A DNA stretch of 64,000 nt from Altererythrobacter sp. B11 (lineage in GTDB: Bacteria > Pseudomonadota > Alphaproteobacteria > Sphingomonadales > Sphingomonadaceae): positions 1,835,001 through 1,899,000 of the forward strand of contig NZ_AP018498.1 of assembly GCF_003569745.1 (NCBI RefSeq). Reading direction: 5' to 3'. This document shows positions 20,538-28,819 of this stretch, one piece after another. Every line of letters begins with the position of its first letter. The first letter of the stretch is position 1. The position numbers were made by a program, and so were the translations under genes. The notes beneath the pieces were generated by a model, which was given only the letters and a program-made list of their open reading frames with translations, did not search any database and was not told the origin of the DNA.

Positions 20538-21854
20538 TCAAACCGTCAGGCCCAGAATCAGCCCGCCGAGCGCTGCCACCGCCAGCACCTGCAGGATCGA
20601 CCATTTCGCCCCGAACACCAGCGCGCAGGAAAGCGCCGCCAGCACGCCCGCGCGCCAGTCAAATGTGGCCCAGTCGGGCGTGTAGAGCCGTAGCGCCCCG
20701 ACATCGGCCTCGCCCACCCGGGCGAACAGCACGTGCAGCACGAACCACACGGTCAGGTTGGCGATCACGCCCACCACGGCGGCCGTCACCGCTGCCAGCC
20801 CGCCTTTGAGCCGGGCGGCATTGCCCAGCCGGTCGATCCACGGGGCGAAGGTGAAGATCCACAGGAAGCACGGGGCAAAGGTCACCCAGGTCGTCAGCCC
20901 GGCGCCGATCAGCCCCGCCACCAGCGGCGTGAACGGCTCCGGCGCACGGAAGGCGGCGAGATAGCCGACGAACTGCGTCACCATGATCAGCGGCCCTGGC
21001 GTGCTTTCGGCAAGGCCAAGTCCGTCGGCCATTTCGCCCGGTTGCAGCCAGCCGAACCCCTGCACGGCCTCCTGCGCCATATAGGCGAGCACGGCGTAGG
21101 CACCGCCGAAGGTGACGACCGCCAGCTGCGAGAAGAACTTGCCAACGTCCCACAATACGTGATCGGTGCCCAGCGTGGCGGCCACCAGCACCATCGGCGC
21201 AGCCCAGATCACGCCCCAGATGGCGATGGCCTTGAGCGAGCCGGCCCAGGGCGCCGGGCCATGTGCCACAGTGCCCGAGGCGGGCTTGAGCGCGAGCCAT
21301 TCGGGCCGCATGGCGGCAACGATCATGCCGATGGCGCCCGCTCCCAGCACGATCAGCGGGAAGGGCAGGTCGAGCAGGAACAGCCCGATGAAGGCGGCCA
21401 TGGCCAGCCCCTGCTTGAACCGGCTGTTGAGCGCGCGCCCGCCGATCCGCAGCAGCGCCTGCACCACGATGGCGAGCACGGCAGCCTTGATGCCGAGGAA
21501 CAGCGCTGTGAACCAGGCAAGATCGGCCGCCAGCGTGTAGAGCATCGACAGCGCAAGGATCACCAGCGCGCCGGGGATCACGAACAGGAGCCCCGCCGCC
21601 ATGCCACCGAGCCAGCCGTGCAGCCGCCAACCTATCCACGTGGCCAGTTGCTGTGCTTCCGGCCCCGGCAACAGGTGGCAGAAATTGAGCGCGTGGAGAT
21701 AGTCCTCCTCGCTCACCCAACCGCGCTCTTCCACCAGTTCGCGGTGCATCAGGGCAATCTGCCCGGCCGGGCCCCCGAAACTGAGCAGGCCGATGCGCAA
21801 ATAGACGCGCAAAGCCTCGGAAAAGGTTGGAAATAAAGAGGGAACGCCCGTCAC
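20538..21854 (-). CDS. chrA: Chromate transporter ChrA
   Basis: 438 residues, the two-domain (long-chain) CHR form. The GTG start at 21854 has GAGGT 5 bases upstream. The first CHR domain has SFGGPAGQIALMHRELVEERGW and NFCHLLPGPEAQQLATWIGW; the second has TFGGAYAVLAYMAQEAVQ and ESTPGPLIMVTQFVGY. About ten to twelve hydrophobic spans are present. ChrA expels chromate using the proton gradient. No chrB regulator is present next to it, unlike many chrBAC operons. It is transcribed with the superoxide dismutase gene. Confidence 0.94.
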   Translation of the reverse strand: MTGVPSLFPTFSEALRVYLRIGLLSFGGPAGQIALMHRELVEERGWVSEEDYLHALNFCHLLPGPEAQQLATWIGWRLHGWLGGMAAGLLFVIPGALVILALSMLYTLAADLAWFTALFLGIKAAVLAIVVQALLRIGGRALNSRFKQGLAMAAFIGLFLLDLPFPLIVLGAGAIGMIVAAMRPEWLALKPASGTVAHGPAPWAGSLKAIAIWGVIWAAPMVLVAATLGTDHVLWDVGKFFSQLAVVTFGGAYAVLAYMAQEAVQGFGWLQPGEMADGLGLAESTPGPLIMVTQFVGYLAAFRAPEPFTPLVAGLIGAGLTTWVTFAPCFLWIFTFAPWIDRLGNAARLKGGLAAVTAAVVGVIANLTVWFVLHVLFARVGEADVGALRLYTPDWATFDWRAGVLAALSCALVFGAKWSILQVLAVAALGGLILGLTV

Positions 21855-22233
21855 GATTTACCTCGCACGCAACACCCCGCCGGCAAGGGCAGGGAAACGA
21901 GGCAACGCTTGGGCGGCACTCGCCTGACCGGGAGGTTGCTTGGCCCCGGTGCTCGTAGTTTACATCGGACGTGATCGGATCAGAAGCAAAAATGTGCACC
22001 CATGGGCGGGAGCAGTTATTGTCACACGGAAGTTCGCCTTCGCCAACGATGACGGCTTCGTGAGCCGCCGGCGCAAAACCAGACAGTCTCCTGCCGGCCC
22101 AGTTTCAGCCATTCGATCAGTCCATGTAAGCCCCCAATGCGGCGTCACTGTTCGTTATTCCACGCACCGCAGTGTGGAATCGACGTCGCGTATGATCGAA
22201 AGGCGAGTTAGCATTCCGCGATGCCTTAGCCAC
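21855..22233. other. Intergenic region between chrA and the relaxase gene
   Basis: 379 bases without a credible gene. It contains the chrA promoter region and a 7-bp inverted repeat ATTCCAC/GTGGAAT at 22157-22180 with a 10-base loop. Open frames here are antisense shadows that run into the relaxase gene. Confidence 0.6.
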
Positions 22234-23973
22234 TCATCGGCCAAAATCGATATTCGGTGGCCATGGACCATTTCCAGGAACCGGGCTCTGATCTTGCGCT
22301 TTCTGTCTAGCACTGTCCGAAGGCGCGCCCGCTTTGTGGTCAGCTTCGATATCTGGGATAGCGGCAGGAAGACTCGGCCATCCGATCGCTCTCGAAGGTA
22401 TGACTAGGAATTGCCCACGCCGGACCACACTCATGTTTAACTCTGCGGCGATCTTTTTGGACAGGCGCAATTCGCCTGCAGTCAACCCGCTCGCTGCCAC
22501 AACATTTGCACCTCGTATTGAGAGCAACGTCATCGCTTTGCGAATTTCTTCGTCGCCCAGCCGACCTACCAGCACGATGGATTCCCCAAAATCTACCACC
22601 CGCGCAGCTTGGGCTACGCCTCGACGCCAATAGGTTTCCCGACCCTTGGCCCGGACATAGGCAAACTCGTCATCAGCTGACAGCTTTCTTATGTTTGTAG
22701 AGATGGATTTGGGCGCCTCCAGCAGCCGCGCTCCTACGGTTGCAAACAGGACATCGCCGATTTCCGGTGGCCTTGCTCCAGCTGCCCATTCGTCGAACGT
22801 AGGAAATACGCACGATGCTCGGGCGGCGGCCAAGGCTGCTCTCTCCACACGCCCGCCCTGAAGCGCGGATCGCACGTTCCGCATCATGACGTTCAACCGC
22901 GCCTGATACTGCGATTTCGCAAGTCGATACCGAGGTATATTCAGATCATCGCCGATAGGTTTTGCCGTCCTCGGTGATACTTTAGCCTCACTACCCTCGG
23001 GGAAGGGACCATATTTCCTCTCTAACGCCTTCCACCCCCAGCCCCGGACAACGGACGCCTTCACGCTTTCCGTGCGAATCTCTCCTTGCTCGCTTCTCGT
23101 TTTCACTAGATAGGCTGCCCCACGGTGCGCTCGAGTGAGTTCTATGCCCTCTTCGGCGAGTGCAGTGACAAACGCGTCCTGGGTCTCTGTGCGTTCGAGA
23201 ATGCCGGGAATGACATCCCTTATTCGGCGCTCTGCCGAAACATAGCCCGTGTGGCGCTCCGCTTTACGACCTTGGCGGGAGAGTTCGGGATGGTGGAAAT
23301 ATCCATCTGGCCATTGCCGCGGATCGTCGGCCGGCCCAACATCGGTTTTGCCATCGAGGATCAGGCGCCCGCCTTCGACTTTCCATCTCGCGTCAGCTTC
23401 GCGCTGCCACCCGAACCGATCTTCCATTACGGCCAACGCTTGATGGCCTCGAATGATATCAAACGATGGCAAATTGACCAGTTCGCCAGTCTCGACGTCG
23501 ACCCTCAGGATCACCAAATGGAAATGGCCGTGATCAGTATCGGAATGCACCGCGCCAATCACCGGACAGTTTCCAAGACCAAGCGCTTCGACAAGAATGT
23601 CGACGGCCTCTTCGAAATTTCCGATAATATCGTCGCCTTCGCGAACGCTTACAATCAAATGCTCGATCGCTCCGTCGCCGACCCCGGCTTCCTCCATCAG
23701 TGATGCTAGCTCCGCCGACATCAAGTCTGGGGTGTCCGACAAGACATGGCGCGCCAAGGTTGCGGCGACCTCCTCGCGATGTCCATCGCGTTCGACATAT
23801 CGCAGCAAGTCCCGATGGTAGCTGTTTATGTGCGTATCCATAGATGCGCGTGCGAGCGCGCTCAGGTCAGCACGCCAGACATAATGGATCAGAGCCGGAG
23901 CCTTCCCTCTCAACCGAGCGATGTCAGTTTGGCGAGAAGCTTCGTTGGACTCGGCCTTGTAGAATACAGTCAC
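22234..23973 (-). CDS. Relaxase / mobilisation nuclease
   Basis: 579 residues. Motif III of HUH relaxases is clear: HSDTDHGHFHLVI, with His143, Asp145, His148, His150 and His152. A candidate motif I is LIHYVWRAD with catalytic-type Tyr31, in the position used by MOBP/VirD2-like enzymes. The protein would nick at oriT, stay bound to the 5' end and lead DNA transfer. The C-terminal half (after about residue 290) has no recognised helicase or primase domain. It overlaps the mobC-like gene by 4 bp and is its downstream partner. MOB class is inferred from motifs only. Confidence 0.85.
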   Translation of the reverse strand: MTVFYKAESNEASRQTDIARLRGKAPALIHYVWRADLSALARASMDTHINSYHRDLLRYVERDGHREEVAATLARHVLSDTPDLMSAELASLMEEAGVGDGAIEHLIVSVREGDDIIGNFEEAVDILVEALGLGNCPVIGAVHSDTDHGHFHLVILRVDVETGELVNLPSFDIIRGHQALAVMEDRFGWQREADARWKVEGGRLILDGKTDVGPADDPRQWPDGYFHHPELSRQGRKAERHTGYVSAERRIRDVIPGILERTETQDAFVTALAEEGIELTRAHRGAAYLVKTRSEQGEIRTESVKASVVRGWGWKALERKYGPFPEGSEAKVSPRTAKPIGDDLNIPRYRLAKSQYQARLNVMMRNVRSALQGGRVERAALAAARASCVFPTFDEWAAGARPPEIGDVLFATVGARLLEAPKSISTNIRKLSADDEFAYVRAKGRETYWRRGVAQAARVVDFGESIVLVGRLGDEEIRKAMTLLSIRGANVVAASGLTAGELRLSKKIAAELNMSVVRRGQFLVIPSRAIGWPSLPAAIPDIEADHKAGAPSDSARQKAQDQSPVPGNGPWPPNIDFGR

Positions 23974-24272
23974 TGAGAGCCGCCCGACAGGTCATCTGGA
24001 GCCTGGTCAGTCAACACCGCTAGCGCACTAGCAATGAGGGCATCGACTCTCACCCGCTTGTCTGAGGACAAGCAATCGGCAAGCGCCAGATGGATTGCGC
24101 GGATGGTTTTGCCGATTGCGCGACGCTCGCATTCACGATCGCCGGCGTCGAGATCGAGGGCTGCTCGCCTGGCAAAATCCCCAACCGACAAAATGCCGGC
24201 CTTTGCCTTGATCACCTGGAATTCACTTTCCGAGAGCCGGAAAGACACGGTCTTGGGCCTGCTGATTGCCAT
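23970..24272 (-). CDS. MobC-like relaxosome accessory protein
   Basis: 100 residues from ATG 24272, which is fixed by a perfect AAGGAGGT ribosome site 4 bases upstream. The N-terminus RPKTVSFRLSESEFQVIKAKAG is the ribbon-helix-helix pattern of MobC/NikA-type oriT-binding proteins, followed by SVGDFARRAAL. Such proteins bind oriT and help the relaxase open the nic site. It overlaps the relaxase start by 4 bp (ATGA). A CATCCTGC nic-like sequence lies about 60 bp upstream, supporting the role. Confidence 0.82.
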   Translation of the reverse strand: MAISRPKTVSFRLSESEFQVIKAKAGILSVGDFARRAALDLDAGDRECERRAIGKTIRAIHLALADCLSSDKRVRVDALIASALAVLTDQAPDDLSGGSQ

Positions 24273-24309
24273 CTGCACCTCCTTCGATGCGAAAAGGCGA
24301 AGCCTCCGA

Positions 24310-24420
24310 GCATCGGTTGCGTAAACAACTATCATCCTGCGTCTTTTTTGGATCAAGGCCGGCTTTTTTGGGATTTCAAAGTATTGCGGCGGCACTCTCT
24401 GGGAATGCTGCCGCACTTTT
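24310..24420 (+). other. Candidate origin of transfer (oriT)
   Basis: CATCCTGC at 24333-24340 fits the nic consensus YATCCTGY of MOBP/IncP-type and T-DNA border sites. It is preceded by a GTTG/CAAC inverted repeat (24316-24329) and followed by two T-rich tracts. A GCGGCA/TGCCGC inverted repeat lies at 24389-24414. The position directly upstream of mobC and the relaxase is where such oriTs usually lie. Nicking is not shown. Confidence 0.6.
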
Positions 24421-24468
24421 GTTGGAATTTGATGGAGGACTCACAGTAAGCCGTCGCAACTTCCGTGG

Positions 24469-25179
24469 CTACTCTCGACGCCCTACGAGCAAATTGTGAA
24501 TGAATCCCCGGCTTCTCATCATCTCGGTGACAATGTGCAGGTGAAACCTAAGGCTAGAAACACTCCGATCCCCAGTCTGCGAAAGATATTCGACGAGCGG
24601 TTTCCCGCGGGTGTCGAGGTAGTCGTGCGGCAGGTTGGGAACCGCCTCGTTTTTGACGCCTTGCCAGTGGCGCAAAAGGTCGTAGCGAGGGTCGCTTTCC
24701 GTGCTCACGAGAACCCTATGCGGCAGCAGACCGGTGCGGAGACGCTCCTGTCTCTCCGAGGGTGCGTGGTTCGAACAGACGATATACGGAACCACCCATG
24801 TTCCTAGGTCGCGCCCAGCATTGATGATTGAACTGATCTTCTCGCCCGCTTCGCCCACATTGGACAAGTCAACAGGAGCATCTATGGCCAGCACACTGGC
24901 TTTCGACGCGACCCTCATTACAGCACCGCCCGGGTCTCCAGCTGGAACCTCGCCAACCATACTACCCTCGACCCTACGGAGATAACCACCGTGAGCTTCG
25001 AGGCTTCCCAGCTGGACCACGGGAGGGCCTTCGGACCAGAAATCCACTTCACCGTCGATCTCGTGCAGGCTTGCAGCTGCCTTCAGGAGCCGCAAAGACA
25101 TCACGGACATCGGCTCATCGTCCAGCCGAATGTTGATCGCGATAGTGCGAATGCGCTTAGTCTCGCTCTGTTCGTTCAC
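24469..25179 (-). CDS. Hypothetical protein of the mobilisation module
   Basis: 236 residues, family not recognised. The sequence is mixed alpha/beta in appearance, with segments such as TIAINIRLDD, SVLAIDAPVDLSNVGEAGEKI, GTWVVPYIVCSNHAP and LPHRVLVSTESDPRYDLLRHW. No signal peptide or membrane span is seen. It overlaps the upstream 25176-25595 gene by 4 bp (ATGA) and ends 54 bp before the oriT-like region, so it is the second gene of a probable 25595-to-22234 operon with mobC and the relaxase. A role in DNA processing or element maintenance is possible. Confidence 0.75.
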   Translation of the reverse strand: MNEQSETKRIRTIAINIRLDDEPMSVMSLRLLKAAASLHEIDGEVDFWSEGPPVVQLGSLEAHGGYLRRVEGSMVGEVPAGDPGGAVMRVASKASVLAIDAPVDLSNVGEAGEKISSIINAGRDLGTWVVPYIVCSNHAPSERQERLRTGLLPHRVLVSTESDPRYDLLRHWQGVKNEAVPNLPHDYLDTRGKPLVEYLSQTGDRSVSSLRFHLHIVTEMMRSRGFIHNLLVGRRE

Positions 25180-25595
25180 AGGACCAGCCCTCCTTCGTTG
25201 TCGTCCGCGATTGTCGGCTCATTGCGCACGCCGACCTGTTCCTGATCCGCCCGAGGGACGACAGATTGAGATGCTGTTACGGAATCGACACCGGACATAA
25301 CCCAATCGCCAACGACCGCGCGGATCGCCTTGCGAACGGTGTCAGCCTTGTGGGCGTCACTCGATACCTCGAGGATCAGAAGAACTGCATCCTCCTGCCT
25401 GTGACCCCGGTCCCGCAATTCGGTGATGACCGTGAGGTTGTCGCGCACCAGCTGCTGCGCAGGGATGCGACGAATGTCGCGCTTGCCCAAACGCTGACGA
25501 GCCTTCCTGATGATGCTCAACGCTTCATCGTGGGACCGCGGCGGCTTGGGGGTATCGTTCCGGATTTGACCGGCATTTGTTGTGGCATCCTTCAT
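25176..25595 (-). CDS. Hypothetical protein, first gene of the mobilisation operon
   Basis: 139 residues, family not recognised. The middle is helical and basic (DEALSIIRKARQRLGKRDIRRIPAQQLVRDNLTVITE is split here by position: residues 23-59), and the C-terminus is acidic and probably disordered. There is no membrane span. It overlaps the downstream unknown gene by 4 bp, indicating translational coupling, and diverges from the 25817 gene. Basic helical character would suit a small DNA-binding accessory or plasmid-maintenance protein, but no motif proves it. Confidence 0.72.
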   Translation of the reverse strand: MKDATTNAGQIRNDTPKPPRSHDEALSIIRKARQRLGKRDIRRIPAQQLVRDNLTVITELRDRGHRQEDAVLLILEVSSDAHKADTVRKAIRAVVGDWVMSGVDSVTASQSVVPRADQEQVGVRNEPTIADDNEGGLVL

Positions 25596-25816
25596 AGAAA
25601 CAGACCTTTGCGTTTTGCGTTAGAGCCCGAGACGTCGAGCTCGTCAGCGTAGTGTCAGGCAGCTCCGTCTCAGCTGCCGAGCGTCGGAAATGCGACGCAG
25701 TCATTGGGACGGCATTGTCCACGCAACGGTTATGGAACGCGGTGTGCTGTTATCACAAAATTGAAATTTTTAGGACAGATTGGCCATTTCATGTAAGCAG
25801 GCTTAGGAGACCCGCA

Positions 25817-26350
25817 GTGCCAAAAAAACGGAACCCGGAGGGGCGCAAGAGCAACAGAGAGCGTGCGCCAGCTATTGCGGAAGCTAGGGCTAGGCTTCGT
25901 CGGGATTTTCCGAAGATTGCTGAACTTGTTGACCGGCTTTCGGCGGGAAGCTTGACGGCTCCCGAAGCGCAATCGCTATTTCATATGGCTCTCGATGATG
26001 CGCCAGCTCATATGGATGCCGAATTCGTGTCGCGTTTCGATTCTTTGCCCGAACTACGCCTTGAAGGCATCGATACTTTCACTCGACTGTGTAAGGAGCG
26101 GGCTTCCCTAACTCATTTGCGCTCGCTTGTGGATGTTGAGCTGAGCAGGGTGGAGGAGGAGGTCGAGATTTCGCGTGAGCGTCTCTTCCAGACCGTTTTG
26201 GATGCCGACAGAGTCCCTGCCTACGTCATGCAATTCTTCACAAAATGCCAAGACGCGGGAATGACTGGTGCCCAGTATCGCGACCTGACGAAAGAGGACA
26301 TTCGGACATTGATGGACCTGGTCCAGAATCGGATCGTAGGCGAAAAATAG
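25817..26350 (+). CDS. Hypothetical helical protein next to the integrase
   Basis: 177 residues from the GTG at 25817, preferred over an ATG 165 bases upstream because TAGGAG lies 7 bases before it and the extra residues look non-coding. Family not recognised. The N-terminus is very basic (PKKRNPEGRKSNRERAP), and the rest is predicted helical with a probable coiled coil (VDVELSRVEEEVEISRERLF). Codon use is AT-richer than in core genes. It is convergent with the integrase gene, 32 bp apart, and divergent from the mobilisation operon. A DNA-binding or excision-related role is possible only by position. Confidence 0.7.
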   Translation: MPKKRNPEGRKSNRERAPAIAEARARLRRDFPKIAELVDRLSAGSLTAPEAQSLFHMALDDAPAHMDAEFVSRFDSLPELRLEGIDTFTRLCKERASLTHLRSLVDVELSRVEEEVEISRERLFQTVLDADRVPAYVMQFFTKCQDAGMTGAQYRDLTKEDIRTLMDLVQNRIVGEK

Positions 26351-26382
26351 CGAGACCTGTTACGGCGCAGCCGTATGACGAG

Positions 26383-28452
26383 CTAGGTCGGCGTGCGAGT
26401 TTTGCCGGCGTCAGATCTCAGTTTCCGATACCGACCACTCCCTACGCGGGAACGCATATCGATCGGCAGTAAGCGGATCGGAGCAGGGTCGAGATGAGTT
26501 GTAATTTCGGGCACATACCGATGGATAAATTCGAGGCGCTCGCGAAGCACAACCGCGAGGCCTTCGGTCTGGATTCGCTTCGAATAATGCTTGGCGTTCG
26601 TGCCGGTCCTAGCGTGCCCCATTACGTCAGCGCGCAAGATTTCATTCACGCCGTCTACTTCGTAGAATGAGGAACCGAGGGCGCGGATGGAATGGATATC
26701 CGGCCCTTTGCCCTTGTCATTCACTCTCACTTCCATCCGATCAAAAATCCACTGGACCATGAAGCGCCAAGCGCGATCGTAGAACTGGGCGCCGCCTCGC
26801 TTGCTCTCGAAAAGGTAGAGTTCCGGGAAGAGGGCAACGTGGCCCTCTGCGCGGACGGCTTCGACGTAGTCGAGGAACCCGAGGCGGATGAGCTGGCGGT
26901 GAAGGGGGATCTTGCGCCTGCGCGCCAACCTCTTTTCACCACCCTTTTCTCCGTCCTTCCCGCGGGTGAAATTATCCCGGATGTGGATGTGGGGAACCGG
27001 GTGATCGATCACCACGTCGGCAATCTCAAGGCCACATATCTCCTCACGGCAAGCGTGGGTATAATACCAGATAAGTGGTGCCCAGTAGGCGGCGTCGTGC
27101 CACACTTGCGGGCTCAGGCTGTCCGTTTTCAGCCGCTTCTTTCCAGGACCACCTCCGCAATATAGCGGTGATCGGAACAAGCACTCCAGCTGCTCCTTCT
27201 CCCAGGCGGGGCGGAGGTCGCTGGTGTCTTCCTCCGGGATGGCCATAGTCGCCGCAGCGAAGTCGAGCACGACAGCGCCGGGCACTCTGGGCTTCCACGC
27301 CGAGCGTTCCAAGTGCTTTGCCACCGTGCTCATTGTGCTCAGATCGCGGTTCACCGTTTTGAGGCTGCGCTCAAGCTCGGGCGTCAACTTCGGCAATTCC
27401 TTCTGAACCTCTTCGAAGGGCCGTGACATGTTCCCCTTCTCGAGCGTTCCGAACCTGAAACCCCGTGCCGGGATTTGGAGCAATCGCTGCACGTATGTCT
27501 CGACGTCGCGATGATCATAAGACCCGAGTTCGCGGTCGCCCGTCATCCATGCAAAGCACTGCAAGATCATTCGCTGCTGTTTATCGTCCTTCCACACCTT
27601 CTTCCGCTTTAGGGTAGCCAGAGTATCCTCGATAATCTCGCTGAACCGGCGGTTATCGTAGATCGCGAAGGGGCATTCTGTAGTTGGCGAGGGCGGAGGC
27701 AGGGTCGTGTGTGCGACGGGAGCAGTGAGACCCTCGGCCTTGGACAAGAGGGCCTTCACTTCGGCAGACAATTCACCCAGGTCCGCCATCATAGTCCGCA
27801 AAGGGTCGGCCGCGTCTAGGACGTCCTCGTCGAATAGGCGTTGCGCCCGCGTGCTGGCGGAAGCGCCCGCACGGATCATGTGGGTCCGAGCAGCAGCAAT
27901 GTTGGATTCGGTAGGCGTCGCGCCAATCGCTGTCAGGGCAGCACTGACGTATTCGTCGGATAGAGCATTGCGTATCTGATCGACCAGAGGGCGTGCCCAT
28001 TCAGGAGTCAGTTCCTTTACGCCTTGTGCCGAGTTGGCGGCGGCGTCGAGCCTGGCGACTTCGCAAGGGTCCATTTCGTAACGTGGGTCAGGTAGGCGGA
28101 GCTGCCTGTAGGCCTCGGCGTGGCGCGCCGCTTCCTCCGTGACCGAGGACGACCAAGGAGCGTTTTCGTAGGCGGCCGATAGCCAAGAGCCGAGTTGCTG
28201 CTCGAGCTCCCGCCGAAAGATCGCTTCGATCTCAATGCCGGTCAGGTTGCGCTGGCCTTCCAGCATCGTCTTCACATCCGCCCTTACAATTACGAAACGC
28301 GCCGAGAGTATCGCCACGCGCTCACGCGCGGCACCCGGATCGGCAGTCTGCAACGCCAAGGTTAGCGGCTTGGAGATAATATTTCGGAAATGAATCCGGC
28401 GGCGGAACGAATAGCGGCCCTCGATCCGGACGGTGAAGGGGATGCGGCTCAT
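26383..28452 (-). CDS. Tyrosine-type site-specific integrase
   Basis: 689 residues from ATG 28452 (MSRIPFTVRI). The N-terminal segment RYSFRRRIHFRN resembles DUF6538, often found at the start of proteobacterial island integrases. The C-terminal catalytic domain shows Arg in HACREEICGLEI, HSIR with the second Arg, the GHA box (VMGHARTGTN) and the nucleophile Tyr in KHYSKR. The enzyme would integrate and excise the island at the tRNA-Pro att site. The gene starts about 110 bp from the tRNA, the expected position. It is longer than simple phage integrases because of an extended helical N-terminal half. Confidence 0.9.
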   Translation of the reverse strand: MSRIPFTVRIEGRYSFRRRIHFRNIISKPLTLALQTADPGAARERVAILSARFVIVRADVKTMLEGQRNLTGIEIEAIFRRELEQQLGSWLSAAYENAPWSSSVTEEAARHAEAYRQLRLPDPRYEMDPCEVARLDAAANSAQGVKELTPEWARPLVDQIRNALSDEYVSAALTAIGATPTESNIAAARTHMIRAGASASTRAQRLFDEDVLDAADPLRTMMADLGELSAEVKALLSKAEGLTAPVAHTTLPPPSPTTECPFAIYDNRRFSEIIEDTLATLKRKKVWKDDKQQRMILQCFAWMTGDRELGSYDHRDVETYVQRLLQIPARGFRFGTLEKGNMSRPFEEVQKELPKLTPELERSLKTVNRDLSTMSTVAKHLERSAWKPRVPGAVVLDFAAATMAIPEEDTSDLRPAWEKEQLECLFRSPLYCGGGPGKKRLKTDSLSPQVWHDAAYWAPLIWYYTHACREEICGLEIADVVIDHPVPHIHIRDNFTRGKDGEKGGEKRLARRRKIPLHRQLIRLGFLDYVEAVRAEGHVALFPELYLFESKRGGAQFYDRAWRFMVQWIFDRMEVRVNDKGKGPDIHSIRALGSSFYEVDGVNEILRADVMGHARTGTNAKHYSKRIQTEGLAVVLRERLEFIHRYVPEITTHLDPAPIRLLPIDMRSRVGSGRYRKLRSDAGKTRTPT

Positions 28453-28532
28453 CGATAACGACCTTCCCGCATGTGCTCCCGCTATGTGTGTTGGTCGTGT
28501 GGCCAACACGGGGCGGAAACCCATGCTAAAAG

Positions 28533-28546
28533 GCGGAAATCTGCGG
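28533..28546 (-). repeat. Terminal inverted motif, right copy
   Basis: GCGGAAATCTGCGG, the exact reverse complement of 4638-4651. A related GCGGAAAC lies about 20 bp further in. It sits between the integrase start and the att repeat, so it is a candidate arm site. Confidence 0.6.
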
Positions 28547-28558
28547 CTTAGCGCGCTA

Positions 28559-28586
28559 AAATGGTCGGGGAGAGAGGATTCGAACC
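28559..28586. repeat. att direct repeat, right copy (within tRNA-Pro)
   Basis: Exact 28-base match to 4589-4616. It includes the 3' end, acceptor strand and T arm of the intact tRNA-Pro gene; identity stops inside the T arm. Confidence 0.92.
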
Positions 28587-28638
28587 TCCGGCCCCTGCCT
28601 CCCGAAGACAGTGCTCTACCAGGCTGAGCTACTCCCCG
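28562..28638 (-). tRNA. tRNA-Pro (anticodon CGG)
   Basis: 77 bases including an encoded CCA. The acceptor stem CGGGGAG/CTCCCCG is perfect. The D arm is GCTCAGCCTGGTAGAGC, the anticodon arm is CTGTC-TTCGGGA-GGCAG, giving CGG, and the T arm contains GGTTCGAATCC. Its 3' end faces the island and is the integration target. Confidence 0.96.
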
Positions 28639-28819
28639 ACCGGCGCTTCCGGAACTGGTCCGGGGCGAGGCAGAGGCGGCCCTTTAGCGGGGGAGGGGTG
28701 GGCTGGCAAGCGGGCAATTCGTATGGCTGCGTTGCGGGGGCGCGGTTATGAACAGGGGCGGGTCGGCCGGGCGCCATAGTGGCTTCGCGCGACTCTCCGG
28801 TGGATGTTAGGCACCACGC

